This document shows positions 14,666-22,214 of a DNA stretch of 28,738 nt, piece by piece. Below the pieces are notes generated by a model. The model was given only the letters and a program-made list of their open reading frames with translations, was not told the origin of the DNA and did no database searches. This DNA is from CAYXZR01 sp964470025. GTDB lineage: Bacteria > Patescibacteriota > Patescibacteriia > Buchananbacterales > UBA6539. A program made the position numbers and the translations under genes. The first letter of the stretch is position 1; the number at the start of each line of letters is the position of its first letter. The stretch is taken from positions 1-28,738 of the forward strand of contig CAYXZR010000007.1 in the NCBI GenBank assembly GCA_964470025.1, given 5' to 3'.

Positions 14666-15954
14666 ATGGGAAATTTTCTTATTAGAGGCGGTAAAAAGCT
14701 CAAGGGAGAGATTACTACAAATTCATCAAAGAATGCAACCATGGCTGTTATGAATGCAGCTTTGCTTAATCGTGGCATTACAACACTAAAAAACATGCCT
14801 AGGATTGAAGAGGTTGAGAGAATTATAGAAGTTTTTAGTAGTATAGGTGTAAATTGTGAATGGCTTGATAGAAAAACATTGAAAATTCAACCACCACAAA
14901 AATTTAATATAGATACTATTAACGCAGAATNNNNNNNNNNTCAGCACTTGCAAGTCACTCAAAACAATTTAAAGTTCCGCAGACAGGTGGTTGTAAGCTC
15001 GGAAGTAGAACTGTAAAGCCACATATGTATGCGCTGCAAGAGCTGGGTATCGAAGTTGAGACAACAAGTAAGTTTTACGAGGTCTCTACAAAAAATAGAA
15101 AACCTTCAAACAATTTGATTCTCTATGAATCCGGTGACACAGTAACAGTAAATGCGATTATGGCAGCTGCGATGATTCCAGGCACCACAACTATTAGATT
15201 TGCGACAGCTAACTACATGGTGCAAGATGTCTGCGCATTTCTGCAACAGTGCGGTGTTGTAATTAATGGTATTGGTACAACTACATTAGAAATACATGGA
15301 ATTGAGACTATCGACAAGACAGTAGAATACACTATCTCCGAAGACCCAATAGAGTCAATGCTTTTTTTATCAATTGCCGCTACCACAAACTCAAGTATTA
15401 CTATTAAGCGTTGTCCAATTGACTTTCTTGAGCTTGAGCTACTAAAACTAGAAAAAATGGGGTTTCAGTATGATCGATCTGAAGAATATCTCTCAGTCAA
15501 CGGTCTTACAAGGCTTGTTGATATTACAACCCACAAAAGTAAGCTCACTGCACTAGAAGAAAAAATACATCCAGATCCATATCCTGGGTTAAACATAGAC
15601 AATTTACCGTTTTTTGCTCCAATTGCTACACAGGCGGAAGGAAGGACATTTATTTTTGACTGGGTGTATGAAAATCGTGCAATTTATTTTGCAGAGCTTA
15701 ATAAGTTGCGAGCGGAAGTTACATTAATTGATCCACATCGTATATTAATTGATGGACCAACAAAACTAAAAGGATGTGAAATTATTTGTCCTCCTGCATT
15801 GCGACCTGGAACCATCATTATGGTTGCTATGCTCGCAGCAGAAGGAGAGTCCCTATTGCGAAATATCTACTCCATTGAGCGCGGGTACGAAGATTTATGT
15901 GATCGCTTACGTACTATAGGAGCAGATATACAACGTATTGATAAAATTGACTAA
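14666..15954 (+). CDS. murA: UDP-GlcNAc 1-carboxyvinyltransferase (MurA-like), interrupted by an assembly gap
   Basis: MurA transfers enolpyruvate from PEP to UDP-GlcNAc, the first committed step of peptidoglycan synthesis. RGGKKLKGEITTNSSKNATM matches the N-terminal substrate loop with the conserved Lys and Asn. After the gap, PQTGGCKLGSRTVKPHMYAL holds the Cys of the PEP-binding loop. IHPDPYPGLNIDNLPF, YENRAIYFAEL, LRPG and IERGYEDLCDRL supply the conserved Asp and Arg residues. Ten Ns at 14931-14940 break it, and the frame before the gap differs from the frame after it. The gap must therefore hold a number of bases leaving remainder 2 on division by 3; by alignment to E. coli MurA about 17 residues (about 50 bases) around the RAS motif are missing. 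The N-terminal TNSSKNATMAV is divergent from the usual SGAKNAALP, so a paralogue is possible. The S41 protease gene starts 5 bases downstream. Confidence 0.85.
14931..14940. other. Assembly gap (10 N) inside murA
   Basis: A run of ten N, evidently a placeholder of arbitrary length. Coding frames on its two sides belong to one MurA-like protein but do not join in frame across ten bases, so the real gap length is different. Confidence 0.98.
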
Positions 15955-15959
15955 TAGTT

Positions 15960-17213
15960 ATGAATCAAAAAGAAAATACAAAATCAAAAGCAGGTCTTAT
16001 AGGTATGGGTGCAATTATTCTTATAATTGGTGTTGCAATCGGAAGTTATTTCGCACCAGTGGATAATGCACAAACTGCAATCAAAGTGGTTAATACAGAT
16101 GACAATTCTAATCACACAGTGGAAGAGGTTGATTTTCAGCAGTTCTGGGATGTGTGGGATTATGTAAAAAATAGTTACGTTCAAGATAGTGTAAGTGATG
16201 AGCAACTTTTCTATGGAGCGCTCCAAGGAATGCTGGCTTCACTTGAAGATCCTTATTCAGTGTATCTTGAGCCAAAAGTTTCAGAAGAATTCACCACAGA
16301 GCTATCAGGTAATTTTGAGGGCATCGGAGCTGAAATTGGAATCCGTGATGAGCTACTAACGGTTATTGCACCATTAACAGGAACACCAGCATATCGAGCA
16401 GGGTTACGCAGTGGTGATATTATTTTAAAAATTGATAACATGGAGACTCGTGGTATTAGTCTTGAAGAGGCGGTTACAAATATTCGAGGAGAAAAGGGGA
16501 CAGAAGTTATATTATCAGTTGCTCGAGAAGGCGAAGATGGTGTGCAAGAGGTATCAATCGTTCGTGATACTATTGAAATTGATTCCGTGAGATTCATTTC
16601 TAGAAGTATTGGCGATGCAAACGAGGAAGAGTTCAAGTTGATGGATGGCGATATTGCACTTGTAGAACTACTATACTTTAATGAAAACACACTCAGCGAC
16701 TGGAATGTTACAGTGCAAAAAATAATCGAAGCAAATCCAAAAGGAATTATCCTTGACTTACGAAACAATCCAGGAGGTTTTCTGGGCACTGCAATTGAAA
16801 TTGCTGGTGAATGGGCAAATGGTAGTCCAGTAGTTCAGGAAAAGCACCGAGACGGAACAATTATCGAACACCGTGCACGTCGAGTCGCACGATTTGCAGA
16901 CATCCCTACTGTAGTACTTATAAATGGCGGCTCTGCATCGGGTTCAGAAATTGTTGCAGGTGCATTACAAGATTATGGACTCGCAACGCTTGTCGGGGAA
17001 ACATCATTTGGTAAAGGCTCTGTTCAAGATTTGCGAAGCTTTCCAGATGGTTCATCTGTAAAACTAACAATCGCCAAATGGTTAACACCACTAGGCAGAA
17101 GCATCAATGAAGAGGGAATAACTCCTGATGTCGAAGTGGAGATGACTCGCGAACAGTACGAGCAAAATCTCGATCCTCAACTGGAAAAAGCGCTCGAAAT
17201 CCTAAAAAAATAA
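15960..17213 (+). CDS. S41 carboxyl-terminal processing protease
   Basis: A membrane-anchored serine protease of the CtpA/Prc family, which trims or degrades exported proteins from the C-terminus. 417 residues: basic start, one TM helix (about residues 10-30), then the N-terminal helical region, a PDZ domain around residues 110-200 (FEGIGAEIGI, AYRAGLRSGDIILKID) and the S41 catalytic core. NGGSASGSEIVAGAL carries the nucleophile S327, and GETSFGKGSVQ carries the general base K352. Their 25-residue spacing equals that of the catalytic pair in E. coli Prc. GIILDLRNNPGG precedes. It follows murA by 5 bases and precedes the L9 promoter, so it is probably cotranscribed with murA. Likely targets are envelope proteins, but which ones is not visible. 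Confidence 0.94.
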   Translation: MNQKENTKSKAGLIGMGAIILIIGVAIGSYFAPVDNAQTAIKVVNTDDNSNHTVEEVDFQQFWDVWDYVKNSYVQDSVSDEQLFYGALQGMLASLEDPYSVYLEPKVSEEFTTELSGNFEGIGAEIGIRDELLTVIAPLTGTPAYRAGLRSGDIILKIDNMETRGISLEEAVTNIRGEKGTEVILSVAREGEDGVQEVSIVRDTIEIDSVRFISRSIGDANEEEFKLMDGDIALVELLYFNENTLSDWNVTVQKIIEANPKGIILDLRNNPGGFLGTAIEIAGEWANGSPVVQEKHRDGTIIEHRARRVARFADIPTVVLINGGSASGSEIVAGALQDYGLATLVGETSFGKGSVQDLRSFPDGSSVKLTIAKWLTPLGRSINEEGITPDVEVEMTREQYEQNLDPQLEKALEILKK

Positions 17214-17227
17214 AGATTTTTGTACTC

Positions 17228-17257
17228 TTGAAAACATTAGTAGGTTGGTGCTATAAT
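17228..17257 (+). promoter_or_regulatory. Promoter of rplI
   Basis: TTGAAA (17228-17233), 18-base spacer, extended -10 TGC-TATAAT (TATAAT at 17252-17257). The start should fall near 17264, leaving a leader of about 65 bases before the L9 start, unusually long for this window. Confidence 0.7.
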
Positions 17258-17263
17258 AGCCTC

Positions 17264-17328
17264 AGGTCGGATATAGTCCGATTTTGAGTATTGTATTAGA
17301 ATATTAGAAACAGCTAAACACAGATACT
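17264..17328 (+). promoter_or_regulatory. L9 mRNA leader with small hairpin
   Basis: The leader begins with a hairpin, TCGGA-tatag-TCCGA (17267-17281), extendable by G-U and A-U pairs, followed by an AT-rich unstructured stretch without Shine-Dalgarno. Ribosomal protein leaders often bind their own product, but I do not recognise a known leader motif. Most other genes here have almost no leader, which makes this one stand out. Confidence 0.35.
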
Positions 17329-17781
17329 ATGAAGAAATCAATTGAAGTAATCTTGCTGAAAGATGTAGCAAAATTAGGAAAAAAAGACGAGTTAAAGAAC
17401 GTCTCATTTGGGTATGCTCAAAACTTTTTACTGCCATCAGGAGCAGCTATTGAAGCTACGCCTGCAGCAATCGTAGAGTGGCAATCACGTAAAGAAAAAG
17501 CAGTAAATGATGCTGAACAAGATCTTGAGAAAGCAGAAAAAATGGTTGCAGCAATCGATGGTGAGACATTTGAAATTGCAGCAAAAGCGAGCGATACAGG
17601 TTCACTGTACGCAGCAATTTCAGAAAATGACATTGCAAAAATAATTAAGCAAAAAGGATTTAATGTGGATTCAAAGCAGTTGAAGGCGCAACATGTTAAA
17701 GAGACTGGTGAGCATAGTATCAAAATTTCTTTTGATCATGGACTTGAGGCAACTATTACTCTTATCGTTACAGCAGCATAA
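17329..17781 (+). CDS. rplI: 50S ribosomal protein L9
   Basis: L9 binds 23S rRNA near the base of the L1 stalk. 150 residues, full length. The N-terminal RNA-binding domain shows VILLKDVAKLGKKDELKNVS and GYAQNFLLPSGAAIEAT (about residues 28-44), the family signature. A charged connecting helix (about 48-75) and the C-terminal domain with GSLYAAISENDIAKIIKQKG and KETGEHSIKISFDHGLEATI follow. It is a single-gene unit with its own promoter, and a terminator-like hairpin follows 35 bases after the stop. Several CPR lineages lack L9, so its presence is a useful taxonomic marker. Confidence 0.97.
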   Translation: MKKSIEVILLKDVAKLGKKDELKNVSFGYAQNFLLPSGAAIEATPAAIVEWQSRKEKAVNDAEQDLEKAEKMVAAIDGETFEIAAKASDTGSLYAAISENDIAKIIKQKGFNVDSKQLKAQHVKETGEHSIKISFDHGLEATITLIVTAA

Positions 17782-17815
17782 TGACATTTTATAGCAACAA
17801 TATAGCATAATATAA

Positions 17816-17849
17816 ACGGCCCACTAAGCTCAGGTGGGTCGTTCTCTTT
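17816..17849 (+). terminator. Rho-independent terminator after rplI
   Basis: Nine-pair stem ACGGCCCAC (17816-17824) / GTGGGTCGT (17834-17842) with one G-U pair, a nine-base loop, and a T-rich tail TCTCTTT (17843-17849). The 3' arm and tail share GGTCGTTCT with the terminator after pyrG. Confidence 0.75.
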
Positions 17850-17874
17850 AAAAAGTAAATTACAGGTGTCGATG

Positions 17875-17920
17875 TATAATGCATTGTATATCATCACTTG
17901 TGATTTAATATTGAAAAGGT
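17875..17920 (+). promoter_or_regulatory. Promoter and leader of pyrG
   Basis: A consensus TATAAT at 17875-17880, without a convincing -35, would start transcription near 17887 and give a leader of about 34 bases. Within the leader lies a short palindrome, ATCAC-TT-GTGAT (17893-17904), and an AAAAGG stretch only one base before the ATG, too close for a normal Shine-Dalgarno. Confidence 0.5.
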
Positions 17921-19555
17921 ATGTCAAAATTTATTTTTGTTATGGGTGGTGTCATGTCCGGAGTTGGTAAAGGCGTCACAACTGCATCAATTGCAAAGAT
18001 ACTACAAGCTCGTGGGTATGGCGTAACGGCAATTAAGGTTGATCCGTACGTAAATGTTGATGCTGGCACTATGAATCCTACGGAGCATGGCGAGGTATTT
18101 GTGACCGAAGATGCTGATGAGACAGATCAAGACATTGGTAATTATGAAAGATTCTTAGATAGTAATATCTATCGAATTAATTACATGACCACTGGTCGAG
18201 TTTATCAGTCAGTAATTGAACGTGAGCGAAACCTAGAGTATAAAGGTAAGTGTGTTGAGGTGGTCCCTCATATTCCACTCGAAGTAATACGACGCATCAA
18301 GGCTGCTGGGAAAAAAGCAAAAGCTGACTTCACTATAGTAGAGATTGGTGGAACAGTTGGTGAGTATCAAAATATTTTATTTCTCGAAGCTGCTCGCATG
18401 CTTAAGTACGAGAGGCCAGACGACGTGATGTTTATCTTGGTAAGTTATCTTCCTGTGCCAGGTAAGCTTGGAGAAATGAAGACTAAGCCAACACAGTATG
18501 CTGTACGTCAAGTGAATGAAACTGGTATCCAACCAGACTTTATTATTGCACGGTCAACAGATCATGTTGATAAGCCTCGAAGAGAGAAAATCTCTACCTT
18601 CTGTAGTATTAAACCATCACATGTAATCAGTGCACCAGACATCGATTCAATTTATGAAGTGCCATTGATGTTTGAGAAGGACAAGCTTAGTGAAAAAATC
18701 TTGCAGAAATTCAAGATGAAGCCGCGTAAGCAAAATCTTGATAAGTGGAAGTCAATGGTAAATAAAATTAAGAACGCTGAGAAAAAAGTGAAAATCGGAA
18801 TGGTCGGCAAATATTTCGCATCCGGAGATTTTATTTTACCCGATGCTTACATTTCAGTTATTGAGTCAATTAAACATGCAGCTGTTGCCAATGGAGTAAA
18901 AGCAGAGATTGACTGGATTAATTCTGATGAGTATGAAAAAGATTCAAAAAAGATGGCAGAACTTAAAAAATATGATGGCATTATTGTTCCCGGTGGTTTT
19001 GGAAAGCGGGGAGTAGAAGGAAAAATCAAAGCAATTAAGTATGCTAGAGAAAAAGAACTGCCATATTTTGGACTCTGTTATGGAATGCAATTAGCAACAA
19101 TTGAGTTTGCTCGCAATGTGGTAAAGTTGTCAGATGTTCACAGTGAAGAAATGAAAGACAATCCAAAAAATCCAATTATTCATATTATGCCTGACCAGGC
19201 CGAGAAGCTTGCAAAAAAGCAGTATGGCAATACTATGCGACTAGGTGCATACCCCTGTGTACTTAAAAAAGGCTCAAAGGTGCATAAGGCATATGGTGAG
19301 CAAAATATATCAGAAAGACATCGTCATCGTTATGAGTTCAATAACCAGTATAGAGAAAAGCTAGAAGAAAAAGGATTAGTATTCTCAGGTCTTTCACCAG
19401 ATAGAAAGCTAGTTGAAATTATCGAACTGCCAAAGCATCCATTTTTTGTGGGGGTTCAATTTCATCCAGAATTTAAATCTCGACCGCTAACACCTCATCC
19501 GTTGTTTAAAGCATTTATTAGTGCAGCGGTAAAAAGATCAAAAGGTAAAAAATAA
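17921..19555 (+). CDS. pyrG: CTP synthase
   Basis: Makes CTP from UTP, ATP and glutamine. 544 residues, the normal length. The N-terminal synthetase domain begins FVMGGVMSGVGKGVTTASI (P-loop, residues about 6-24; most family members have GGVVSSLGKG, so this is a mild variant). It continues with KVDPYVNVDAGTMNPTEHGE, VEIGGTVGEYQN and VPLMFEK. The C-terminal class I glutamine amidotransferase has PGGFGKRGVEGK, the nucleophile in GLCYGMQLA (C386) and QFHPEFKSRP (H515, E517). The catalytic set is complete. It stands alone between two terminators, so it is a monocistronic unit. Confidence 0.98.
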   Translation: MSKFIFVMGGVMSGVGKGVTTASIAKILQARGYGVTAIKVDPYVNVDAGTMNPTEHGEVFVTEDADETDQDIGNYERFLDSNIYRINYMTTGRVYQSVIERERNLEYKGKCVEVVPHIPLEVIRRIKAAGKKAKADFTIVEIGGTVGEYQNILFLEAARMLKYERPDDVMFILVSYLPVPGKLGEMKTKPTQYAVRQVNETGIQPDFIIARSTDHVDKPRREKISTFCSIKPSHVISAPDIDSIYEVPLMFEKDKLSEKILQKFKMKPRKQNLDKWKSMVNKIKNAEKKVKIGMVGKYFASGDFILPDAYISVIESIKHAAVANGVKAEIDWINSDEYEKDSKKMAELKKYDGIIVPGGFGKRGVEGKIKAIKYAREKELPYFGLCYGMQLATIEFARNVVKLSDVHSEEMKDNPKNPIIHIMPDQAEKLAKKQYGNTMRLGAYPCVLKKGSKVHKAYGEQNISERHRHRYEFNNQYREKLEEKGLVFSGLSPDRKLVEIIELPKHPFFVGVQFHPEFKSRPLTPHPLFKAFISAAVKRSKGKK

Positions 19556-19560
19556 AAATA

Positions 19561-19590
19561 AAAAAGAACGACCAGTTGGTCGTTCTTTTT
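19561..19590. terminator. Bidirectional terminator between pyrG and rpmA
   Basis: Perfect 13-pair stem AAAAAGAACGACC / GGTCGTTCTTTTT with a four-base AGTT loop. It ends in a T-run on the plus strand and, because of the A-rich flank, also on the minus strand. It serves the two genes that converge here (pyrG rightward, rpmA leftward). Confidence 0.92.
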
Positions 19591-19598
19591 AGAAGTGT

Positions 19599-19886
19599 TT
19601 ACTTGGTAGCGCTAGGAACTACATTTACAAATTTTGCAGATTCTAGTTTACCAGTAAATCGTTTGATTTTTTTGGTGGTAAAGTTGACGGTACCATCTGC
19701 AGTTGCAAATAAGGTATCATCGCCGCCTTTAGCTACATTGAGACCAGGTCGGTATTTACTTCCTCGTTGGCGAATAAGGATGCTTCCTGCCTTGGCATAT
19801 TGACCATCAGAAAGTTTTACACCCAGTCGCTTTGAAATGGAATCCCGGCCCAGACTAGTGGAACCACCAGCTTTCTTCTTTGCCAT
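19599..19886 (-). CDS. rpmA: 50S ribosomal protein L27
   Basis: L27 lies at the peptidyl transferase centre, where its N-terminal tail reaches the tRNA acceptor end. 95 residues. MAKKKAGGSTSLGRDSISK is the family start (usually MAHKKAGGS...GRDS), then RLGVKLSDGQYAKAGSILIR, RGSKYRPGLNV and GGDDTLFATADGTVNF. The start is the first codon of this conserved tail, and no cleavable N-terminal extension of the Firmicutes type is present. L21 (rplU), its usual partner, is not next to it. It is transcribed alone from a strong promoter and ends at the bidirectional terminator. Confidence 0.97.
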   Translation of the reverse strand: MAKKKAGGSTSLGRDSISKRLGVKLSDGQYAKAGSILIRQRGSKYRPGLNVAKGGDDTLFATADGTVNFTTKKIKRFTGKLESAKFVNVVPSATK

Positions 19887-19929
19887 ATCCTGTTATTCTC
19901 AAATTTAGAGTTAAAAATTATACATCAGT

Positions 19930-19980
19930 AGTATAAGAAAAATACGAAAAGTTGTCAAGAGCATATATCTCGGGTATACT
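19930..19980. promoter_or_regulatory. Back-to-back promoters of rpmA and the peptidase operon with shared -35
   Basis: Minus strand (rpmA): TTGACA (19958-19953), 17-base spacer, TATACT (19935-19930). Plus strand (20004 gene): TTGTCA (19952-19957), 17-base spacer, TATACT (19975-19980). The two -35 boxes overlap by five bases within TTGTCAA. Both have the ideal spacing and identical -10 boxes. The rpmA leader is about 37 bases, the other about 17. Confidence 0.8.
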
Positions 19981-20003
19981 GCAAATATAATAACAATTAT
20001 TTT

Positions 20004-20846
20004 ATGTCTAAACTCATATATCTTTACCTTATTTTAGCTATTTTTGTAGCTGCATGTACTCCTCAGCAACAAACTACAACAGTAACCACTACTGAACGCG
20101 TGCCGGTAAATAGTAATACTAGTGACAATGCAAATACGTCAGAAGTACCTGACTCAGGTGATGAGGTGCCACCAATTAAAGAAGATCAAGCTGATACAGA
20201 TGACCGACAGCCTTCATACGAAGACAAAGAAGTGGTAACAACTATTCCGTCAACAAAAGAACATAATGTGCCATTTACCTCTCAGGCGCCATTTGGAAAC
20301 TGGGATCCACCATATGATGAAGCATGTGAAGAGGCATCGATGTTGATGGTTGCTAGATTCATAGAAAATAAAGGCATTACATCTGATCAAGCAGATCAGG
20401 TTATTACGGATCTGGCTAAGTGGGAGAGTGATAATGGGTATACGATTGATATTACCGCTGAAGAGACAGTGGACGTATTTAAGCAATATTTTGGATACAA
20501 CTCAAAAGTAAGTACAGATACCTCCATTGCAAGAATAAAAAAAGAATTAGCACAGGATAATTTAATAATTATTCCAGCTGCTGGGAGAATGCTAGGTAAC
20601 CCTTACTTTAGTGGAGCCGGCCCAGTGTATCACATGCTTGTGATAACTGGTTACACAGACACCACGTTTATCACTAATGATCCTGGAACACGTAGAGGTG
20701 ATGGATATGAGTATGATCAGAATGTTATCATTAATGCCATTCATGACTGGGATGCTAGTATTCTTGACCCGCAGACAGGACAGCCTTCGGATAGTAAGAT
20801 GCGACAAACTCAAAAGGCAATGGTAATTATACCAATCAATCAATAA
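20004..20846 (+). CDS. Lipoprotein with C39-like cysteine peptidase domain
   Basis: 280 residues with a lipoprotein signal (hydrophobic residues 4-17, lipobox VAAC, lipidated C18), so attached to the outer face of the membrane. A Thr/Asn/Asp/Pro-rich linker (about 19-80) leads to a peptidase C39-like (C39_2) domain. NVPFTSQAPFGNWDPPYDEA leads into the nucleophile in EACEEAS (C108), and VYHMLVITGY gives H210. The following FITNDPGTRRG gives N225/D226 as the third member. The papain-like triad is thus complete. C39_2 proteins are usually uncharacterised peptidases or transglutaminase-like enzymes; unlike bacteriocin exporters there is no ABC transporter fused. The Nfu gene follows 5 bases after the stop. 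The substrate is unknown and the link with Fe-S genes is unexplained. Confidence 0.88.
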   Translation: MSKLIYLYLILAIFVAACTPQQQTTTVTTTERVPVNSNTSDNANTSEVPDSGDEVPPIKEDQADTDDRQPSYEDKEVVTTIPSTKEHNVPFTSQAPFGNWDPPYDEACEEASMLMVARFIENKGITSDQADQVITDLAKWESDNGYTIDITAEETVDVFKQYFGYNSKVSTDTSIARIKKELAQDNLIIIPAAGRMLGNPYFSGAGPVYHMLVITGYTDTTFITNDPGTRRGDGYEYDQNVIINAIHDWDASILDPQTGQPSDSKMRQTQKAMVIIPINQ

Positions 20847-20851
20847 ATAGT

Positions 20852-21079
20852 ATGGAAGCTAAAGTTAAGCAAGTACTTGAAAAAATCAGACCAATGATTC
20901 AGGCGGACGGTGGTGATATTGAATTTGTGAATCTAGATGAAAAAGAGGGAATTGTAAAAATTAGATTCAAAGGAGCATGTGTTGGCTGTCCAATGTCAAC
21001 GGTGACGCTTCATGCCGGTATTGCTCATCAGCTACGACAAGAGATTCCTGAAATAAAAGAAGTAGAGGCAATAGAGTAG
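20852..21079 (+). CDS. Nfu-type iron-sulfur scaffold protein (NifU C-terminal domain)
   Basis: A 75-residue stand-alone NifU C-terminal domain, which carries a Fe-S cluster between protomers and passes it to target enzymes in the cytoplasm. EKIRPMIQADGGDIEFV (10-26) and the cluster-binding GACVGCPMSTVTL (C43, C46) are diagnostic. It starts 5 bases after the peptidase gene and ends 2 bases before the cysteine desulfurase, a natural functional pair. No IscU, SufB or SufD gene is visible in the window, so Nfu may be the scaffold that receives sulfur directly. Confidence 0.94.
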   Translation: MEAKVKQVLEKIRPMIQADGGDIEFVNLDEKEGIVKIRFKGACVGCPMSTVTLHAGIAHQLRQEIPEIKEVEAIE

Positions 21080-21081
21080 TA

Positions 21082-22212
21082 ATGAAAAAAAATAATACAG
21101 CATTTACATATTTTGACTTCGCAGCTACAACGCCAGTTGATTCTGACGTTGTGCAGGCTATGGAGCAGTATCTAAATATTCACTTTGCAAATCCTTCATC
21201 GGTTCACATAGCGGGTCAGCAAGCGAGGTATGCTATTGATCAGTCACGCCAAACACTTGCTGATTTTTTAGGCTGTACGTCAGAAAATATTTTCTTCACC
21301 TCTGGAGCAACTGAGAGTAATAATATTGCACTACAGGGGTCAGTTGAATCTGGACAACATATTATCACGACTCAGATTGAGCATCCTGCTGTTCGTGAAG
21401 TTTGTCAACACCTTGAGCAAAAAGGTATAGAGGTGACATACCTGCCTGTAGATAAAAACGGCATAGTTTCAGTAGTTGATATTAGGAGGTCAGTCAAAAA
21501 AAATACCAGACTAGTTTCGGTCATGTATATTAATAACGAAGTGGGAAGCATTCAACCAATTGAGGCCATTGGCAGTGCATTAGTTGAAATTAATAAAGAC
21601 AGAGAGCTTCCAATAATGTTTCACATTGATGCCGTTCAAGCCGTGAATTATTTTAGTTGTGATATATCAATTACACATGCCGATTTTGTCTCTCTCTCAG
21701 CCCATAAGTGCTATGGGCCAAAAGGCGTTGGTGTGTTGTATGTGAAAAATATAAAGAGTCTAAAACCACTTTATTACGGTGGAGCGCAAGAACAAACACT
21801 TCGACCAGGAACTATTCCAACCAGTCAAGTGGTAGGATTTGCATCAGCTATACAAAAAATAGGAGATACTAAAGAATTAAGTAGAGTTCGCACGTTAAAG
21901 CAACAGTTATTAGATGAGCTGGTAGGTGTGGAGAAAATTTCACTAACAATAAAGCCTGAATATCAGTCTCCAGCAATTTGTCACATACTACTTAAAGGTG
22001 TTTCAACACAAACTGCAATGATTAAATTAGACCAACTTGGACTTATTATCTCTGGTGGGGCAGCCTGTGCGGCAGGATCACCTCAAGCTTCTTATGTGCT
22101 AGACGCATTGAAAAAAAATACTACTGACTGTGCTACGCTAAGGATCTCTATCGGTCGCTATACGACAGCGCATGAAGTTAGTCAGTTAACGCATGCCCTT
22201 AAAGAATTATAG
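21082..22212 (+). CDS. iscS: Cysteine desulfurase, IscS/NifS type
   Basis: A PLP enzyme that takes sulfur from cysteine, leaving alanine, and hands it as persulfide to Fe-S scaffolds or tRNA-thiolation enzymes. 376 residues, normal. YFDFAATTPVD (10-20), the FANPSSVH motif (35-42), TSGATESNN (73-81), IEHPAV (99-104), HIDAVQA (D183, Q186 near PLP), the PLP-binding SAHK (K209) and the mobile loop SGGAACAAGSPQ (persulfide C329) are all present. Most relatives have GSAC in the loop. It follows Nfu with a 2-base gap. Its stop is 2 bases from the stop of the convergent pilus operon, with no terminator visible. It could also serve tRNA thiolation. Confidence 0.95.
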   Translation: MKKNNTAFTYFDFAATTPVDSDVVQAMEQYLNIHFANPSSVHIAGQQARYAIDQSRQTLADFLGCTSENIFFTSGATESNNIALQGSVESGQHIITTQIEHPAVREVCQHLEQKGIEVTYLPVDKNGIVSVVDIRRSVKKNTRLVSVMYINNEVGSIQPIEAIGSALVEINKDRELPIMFHIDAVQAVNYFSCDISITHADFVSLSAHKCYGPKGVGVLYVKNIKSLKPLYYGGAQEQTLRPGTIPTSQVVGFASAIQKIGDTKELSRVRTLKQQLLDELVGVEKISLTIKPEYQSPAICHILLKGVSTQTAMIKLDQLGLIISGGAACAAGSPQASYVLDALKKNTTDCATLRISIGRYTTAHEVSQLTHALKEL

Positions 22213-22214
22213 TG

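Noticed and set aside
16253..16789. 178-codon open frame on the minus strand
   Set aside because: It lies entirely inside the S41 protease gene; the Ser/Pro/Ile-rich composition is typical of an antisense shadow.
17214..17328. tRNA or other structural RNA gene in the spacers
   Set aside because: The longest spacers (about 115-140 bases) contain promoters and terminators only; no cloverleaf arms or CCA-like ends were seen.
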